Translations under genes and position numbers: made by a program
Shown here: positions 22,836-26,615 of the stretch, piece after piece
How the letters are laid out: each line of letters starts with the position of its first letter
Position numbering within the stretch: the stretch's first letter is position 1
The notes under the pieces: generated by a model
What the model was told of the DNA's origin: nothing
The model's database searches: none
What the model saw: only the letters and a program-made list of their open reading frames with translations
From: JAVVHH01 sp032249615
Lineage (GTDB): Bacteria; Pseudomonadota; Alphaproteobacteria; Acetobacterales; Acetobacteraceae
Direction: 5' to 3'
Length of the DNA: 26,615 nt
Assembly (NCBI GenBank): GCA_032249615.1
Contig: JAVVHH010000041.1
Coordinates: 1 to 26,615 of the forward strand

Positions 22836-23818
22836 TGGGATCATTCAAAGCGTTGCGCGTGACGAAAGGCGAGCCGCCCACGGTGGAGATCGTGACGCTC
22901 GAGGACGAGGCGTTGATGGAGGGGGACGTGACGGTCGCCGTCCACTACTCGACCATCAACTACAAGGACGGCCTGGCGCTGACCGGGACGGCGCCGATCC
23001 TGCGGCGGTCGCCGATGACGCCCGGGGTGGATTTCGCCGGCGAAGTGATCGCGTCCGGAAGCGCCGACTTCGCGGTGGGCGACCAGGTCGTGCTCAACGG
23101 TTGGGGCGTGGGCGAGACGCATGATGGCGGTCTCGCGCAGCGCGCGCGGGTCAAGGCGGATTGGCTGATCAAGTTGCCGGAGGGGCTGAGCGCGGCCGAG
23201 GCGATGGCGGTCGGAACGGCGGGCTACACGGCTGCGCTATCGGTGCTGGCGCTGGAGCGATTGGGGATCGGACCCGCCCGAGGCGAAATCCTGGTCACCG
23301 GCGCCGCTGGCGGGGTGGGCAGCATGGCCGTCGCGCTTCTCGCGGCCGGTGCCTACCGGGTCATTGCGTCGTCCCGGAGGGCGGGACAGGAAGGCGAATA
23401 CCTGCGCGCGCTCGGGGCCGCCGACATCTTGGACGCGGCGGAGTTGAGCGGGCCCGGGCGGCCGCTCGGCAAAGAGCGCTGGGCGGCGGCGATCGACAGC
23501 GTCGGCAGCCACACGCTGGCCAACGTCCTCGCGGGAACCCGGCACAACGGGGTGGTCGCCGCTTGCGGGCTGGCGCAGGGGAGCGATCTGCCGGGCACCG
23601 TCATGCCGTTCATCCTGCGCGGCGTGACGTTGACCGGCATCAACTCGGTCACGACGCCCAGGGATCACCGGGTCGAGGCGTGGAACCGGCTCGCGCGCGA
23701 TCTCGACCGGGAGGCCCTCGCCCGCATGACCAGGCATGTCCCGCTCGAGCAAGCCGCGCAGGTAGGGGCCGATATCCTGGCGGGGAAGGTGCGCGGCCGG
23801 GTCGTCGTCGACCTCTGA
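22835..23818 (+). CDS. acuI: Acrylyl-CoA reductase (NADPH)-type MDR oxidoreductase, AcuI/YhdH family
   Basis: This 327-residue medium-chain reductase is close to E. coli YhdH along its whole length: NYKDGLALTG, PMTPGVDFAGEV, LNGWGVGETHDGGLAQ, ARVKADWL, VGTAGYTAA, the NADPH-binding VTGAAGGVGSMAVALL, AACGLAQGSDLPGTVMPFIL and SVTTP. There are no zinc-ligand cysteines, as expected for the quinone-reductase-like branch. AcuI reduces toxic acrylyl-CoA to propionyl-CoA, for example in 3-hydroxypropionate or DMSP breakdown. ATG 22835 overlaps the DUF2891 stop (TGATG) and has GGGGAG 8 bases upstream; a TTG one codon earlier is less likely. No metabolic partner genes lie nearby, so its physiological substrate here is open. 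Confidence 0.9.
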   Translation: MGSFKALRVTKGEPPTVEIVTLEDEALMEGDVTVAVHYSTINYKDGLALTGTAPILRRSPMTPGVDFAGEVIASGSADFAVGDQVVLNGWGVGETHDGGLAQRARVKADWLIKLPEGLSAAEAMAVGTAGYTAALSVLALERLGIGPARGEILVTGAAGGVGSMAVALLAAGAYRVIASSRRAGQEGEYLRALGAADILDAAELSGPGRPLGKERWAAAIDSVGSHTLANVLAGTRHNGVVAACGLAQGSDLPGTVMPFILRGVTLTGINSVTTPRDHRVEAWNRLARDLDREALARMTRHVPLEQAAQVGADILAGKVRGRVVVDL

Positions 23819-23840
23819 ACGGCGCCTAGGCGGTGCCGTT
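23818..23840. terminator. Hairpin at the convergent acuI/dnaJ junction, possible terminator
   Basis: AACGGCGCC-TAGGC-GGTGCCGTT folds into a 9-bp stem (one G-U pair on the plus-strand transcript) with a 5-base loop. It begins on the last base of the acuI stop and covers the dnaJ stop (23826-23828). Downstream on the plus strand is CTTCCC, pyrimidine-rich but without a real T-run. The minus-strand transcript would have a C-A mismatch in the stem, so it would work better for acuI. Confidence 0.45.
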
Positions 23841-24980
23841 CTTCCCGTCGAAGAACTTCGCCACCTTGGCGAAGAAGCCGTCGCTCTCCGGGTTACCCTT
23901 CTCGTTCCCCTCGCTCTCGCGCGCGAACTCTTCGAGGAGTTCGCGCTGACGGCGGGTCAGGTGCTGAGGCGTCTCGACGGCGACTTGGATATACATGTCG
24001 CCACGTTCGGTGCTGCGGAGCATGGAAAAGCCCTTCGCGCGCAGGCGGAACTGCTCACCGGTCTGCGTGCCGGCCGGAATCTTGACCCGGGCGCGGGTGC
24101 CGTCGATGGACGGAACCTCTACCTCGCCGCCCAGCGCAGCGCGGGTTAGCGGCAGCGGCACGCGGCAATAGACGTTGGCGCCGTCGCGCTGGAAGATCTC
24201 ATGCGGGCGGACGCCCACATGGACATAGAGATCGCCCGGAGGCGAGCCTTGCGGTCCCGCGCCGCCCTCGCCGCTGAGGCGGATGCGGGTGCCATCCTCG
24301 ACGCCGGCCGGAATGGCCACTTGCAGGACGCGTTCGCCCTGAACCGTCCCGCTGCCTTGGCAGACCTTGCAGGCGTTACGGATGACCCGGCCCGTACCGC
24401 CGCATGTCGGGCACGTCCGCTCGACCAGGAAGAACCCCTGCTGCGCGCGGACCTTGCCGGCGCCCCGGCAGGTGCCGCAGGTTGAATTCTCTCGCGACCG
24501 GCTCTCAGAGCCGGTTCCGTCACAAACCTCGCACTTGACGGGAGTCGCGACGCGGATCTGCTTTTTGACGCCCGCGAACGCCTCTTGCATGTCGATCTCG
24601 ACCTGGGTGCGCAGATCGGCGCCGCCGCGCTGCTGCCGTCCGCGTCCGGCCATGTCGCCGAAGAGACCCTCGAAGATGTCGCCGAGTCCGCCTTCGAAAT
24701 TGAAGCCGCCGGCAAACCCGCCGGGTCCGCCGCCACCACCCTGCTCAAATGCGGCATGGCCGAAGCGGTCATAGGCGCCCCGCTTCTGGTCGTCCTTGAG
24801 AACTTCGTAGGCTTCGCTGACTTCGCGAAACTTGCTTTCAGCGGCCTTGTCACCCGGATTGCGGTCGGGGTGATACTGCATGGCCAGTTTACGGTAGGCT
24901 TTCTTCAGGTCGTCTGCGCTGGCGTCACGAGAGACGCCGAGAGTCGCGTAGAAATCTTGCTTGGTCGACACCTCGGCCAT
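23826..24980 (-). CDS. dnaJ: Chaperone DnaJ (type I J-protein, Hsp40)
   Basis: This 384-residue co-chaperone delivers unfolded clients to DnaK and stimulates its ATPase. The J-domain begins at DFYATLGVSRDAS and contains HPD at 37-39. A Gly/Phe-rich linker covers about 81-120. The zinc domain has all four repeats CEVCDGTG, CGTCRGAG, CPTCGGTG and CKVCQGSG (Cys 150/153, 168/171, 190/193, 204/207). The C-terminal substrate-binding and dimer domains follow. ATG 24980 has no well-placed Shine-Dalgarno sequence. A GTG three codons in (24971) has AAGGA 8 bases upstream and would give STKQDFYATLG, closer to typical DnaJ starts, so the true start could be there. It lies 80 bp after dnaK. Confidence 0.96.
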   Translation of the reverse strand: MAEVSTKQDFYATLGVSRDASADDLKKAYRKLAMQYHPDRNPGDKAAESKFREVSEAYEVLKDDQKRGAYDRFGHAAFEQGGGGGPGGFAGGFNFEGGLGDIFEGLFGDMAGRGRQQRGGADLRTQVEIDMQEAFAGVKKQIRVATPVKCEVCDGTGSESRSRENSTCGTCRGAGKVRAQQGFFLVERTCPTCGGTGRVIRNACKVCQGSGTVQGERVLQVAIPAGVEDGTRIRLSGEGGAGPQGSPPGDLYVHVGVRPHEIFQRDGANVYCRVPLPLTRAALGGEVEVPSIDGTRARVKIPAGTQTGEQFRLRAKGFSMLRSTERGDMYIQVAVETPQHLTRRQRELLEEFARESEGNEKGNPESDGFFAKVAKFFDGKNGTA

Positions 24981-24991
24981 CCTTGATTTGC

Positions 24992-25020
24992 TGATGGGTC
25001 CTCAGCAAGGGGGACCCTCA
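24992..25020 (-). promoter_or_regulatory. Hairpin in dnaJ leader, just upstream of dnaJ
   Basis: GGGTCC (24996-25001) pairs with GGACCC (25012-25017) around a 10-base loop, and TGA/TCA flanks (24992-24994 and 25018-25020) extend it past one bulged base. In the minus-strand mRNA the stem ends about 11 bases before the dnaJ ATG and includes the nearest upstream GAGGA, so it could limit dnaJ initiation. No T-run follows. Confidence 0.5.
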
Positions 25021-25025
25021 CCCTG

Positions 25026-25045
25026 CCCTCTCCCGAAGGAGAGGG
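25026..25045 (-). repeat. REP-like palindrome with UUCG loop in dnaK-dnaJ spacer
   Basis: The arms CCCTCTCC and GGAGAGGG make a perfect 8-bp stem. On the dnaK-dnaJ sense strand the loop is TTCG closed by a C-G pair, the very stable cUUCGg tetraloop. The surrounding text (CCCTCACCCTGCCCTCTCCC on the plus strand) resembles the dispersed CCCTCACCC...CTCTCCCC palindromes common in intergenic regions of many high-GC proteobacteria. There is no downstream T-run, so it looks more like an mRNA processing or stability element than a terminator. Confidence 0.65.
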
Positions 25046-25060
25046 CGCTTTGGGCGTGGG

Positions 25061-26615
<1,555 letters not shown>

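Noticed and set aside
25026..25045. Hairpin as a rho-independent terminator of dnaK
   Set aside because: There is no T-run on the sense strand, and dnaJ is expected to be co-transcribed through it.

Overview
The window is a stretch of high-GC chromosome from an alphaproteobacterium. The evidence is the amidase - PBP1a - prfB block divergent from rne (a familiar alphaproteobacterial order), an RNase E with an acidic insertion in its S1 domain and a C-terminal GWW tail, and strong G/C third-position bias in every gene. I cannot name the genus. There are 19 protein genes, two of them cut by the window edges (cydA on the left, dnaK on the right). I see no rRNA, tRNA, CRISPR array, insertion sequence or prophage gene.

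Layout. (1) 1-5814, plus strand: cytochrome bd operon cydA(partial)-cydB-small membrane ORF-cydD-cydC, encoding a quinol oxidase and the ABC transporter needed to assemble it. (2) 5825-10376, minus strand: Amidase_3 cell-wall hydrolase, bifunctional PBP1a and prfB, read in that order with tight spacing. prfB is continuous only through a canonical programmed +1 frameshift at CTT-TGA-C. (3) 10377-10815: a 439-bp divergent intergenic region that includes a long rne leader. (4) 10816-14560, plus: rne, then a DUF2272-type lipoprotein. (5) 14571-18847, minus: rmlB-rmlA-rmlC-rmlD-GT2, the complete dTDP-L-rhamnose pathway plus a rhamnosyltransferase-like enzyme, with all four junctions overlapping by exactly four bases. 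(6) 18959-23818, plus: a 960-aa glycosyltransferase with two GT2 domains and an N-terminal repeat region, a DUF2891 protein and an AcuI/YhdH-type acrylyl-CoA reductase. (7) 23826-26615, minus: dnaK(partial)-dnaJ, with two stacked hairpins in the 80-bp spacer.

How they work together. Regions 2, 5 and 6 suggest an envelope neighbourhood: peptidoglycan synthesis and cleavage, activated rhamnose supply, and glycosyltransferases that probably put rhamnose or other sugars into a surface polysaccharide. Regions 1, 4 and 7 are housekeeping: respiration at low oxygen, RNA turnover and protein folding.

I found no clearly new multi-gene system. The best signals are the prfB recoding site, the structured dnaK-dnaJ spacer, the degradosome-type tail of RNase E, the uncharacterised repeats in the large glycosyltransferase, and the unassigned 73-aa membrane protein inside the cyd operon.
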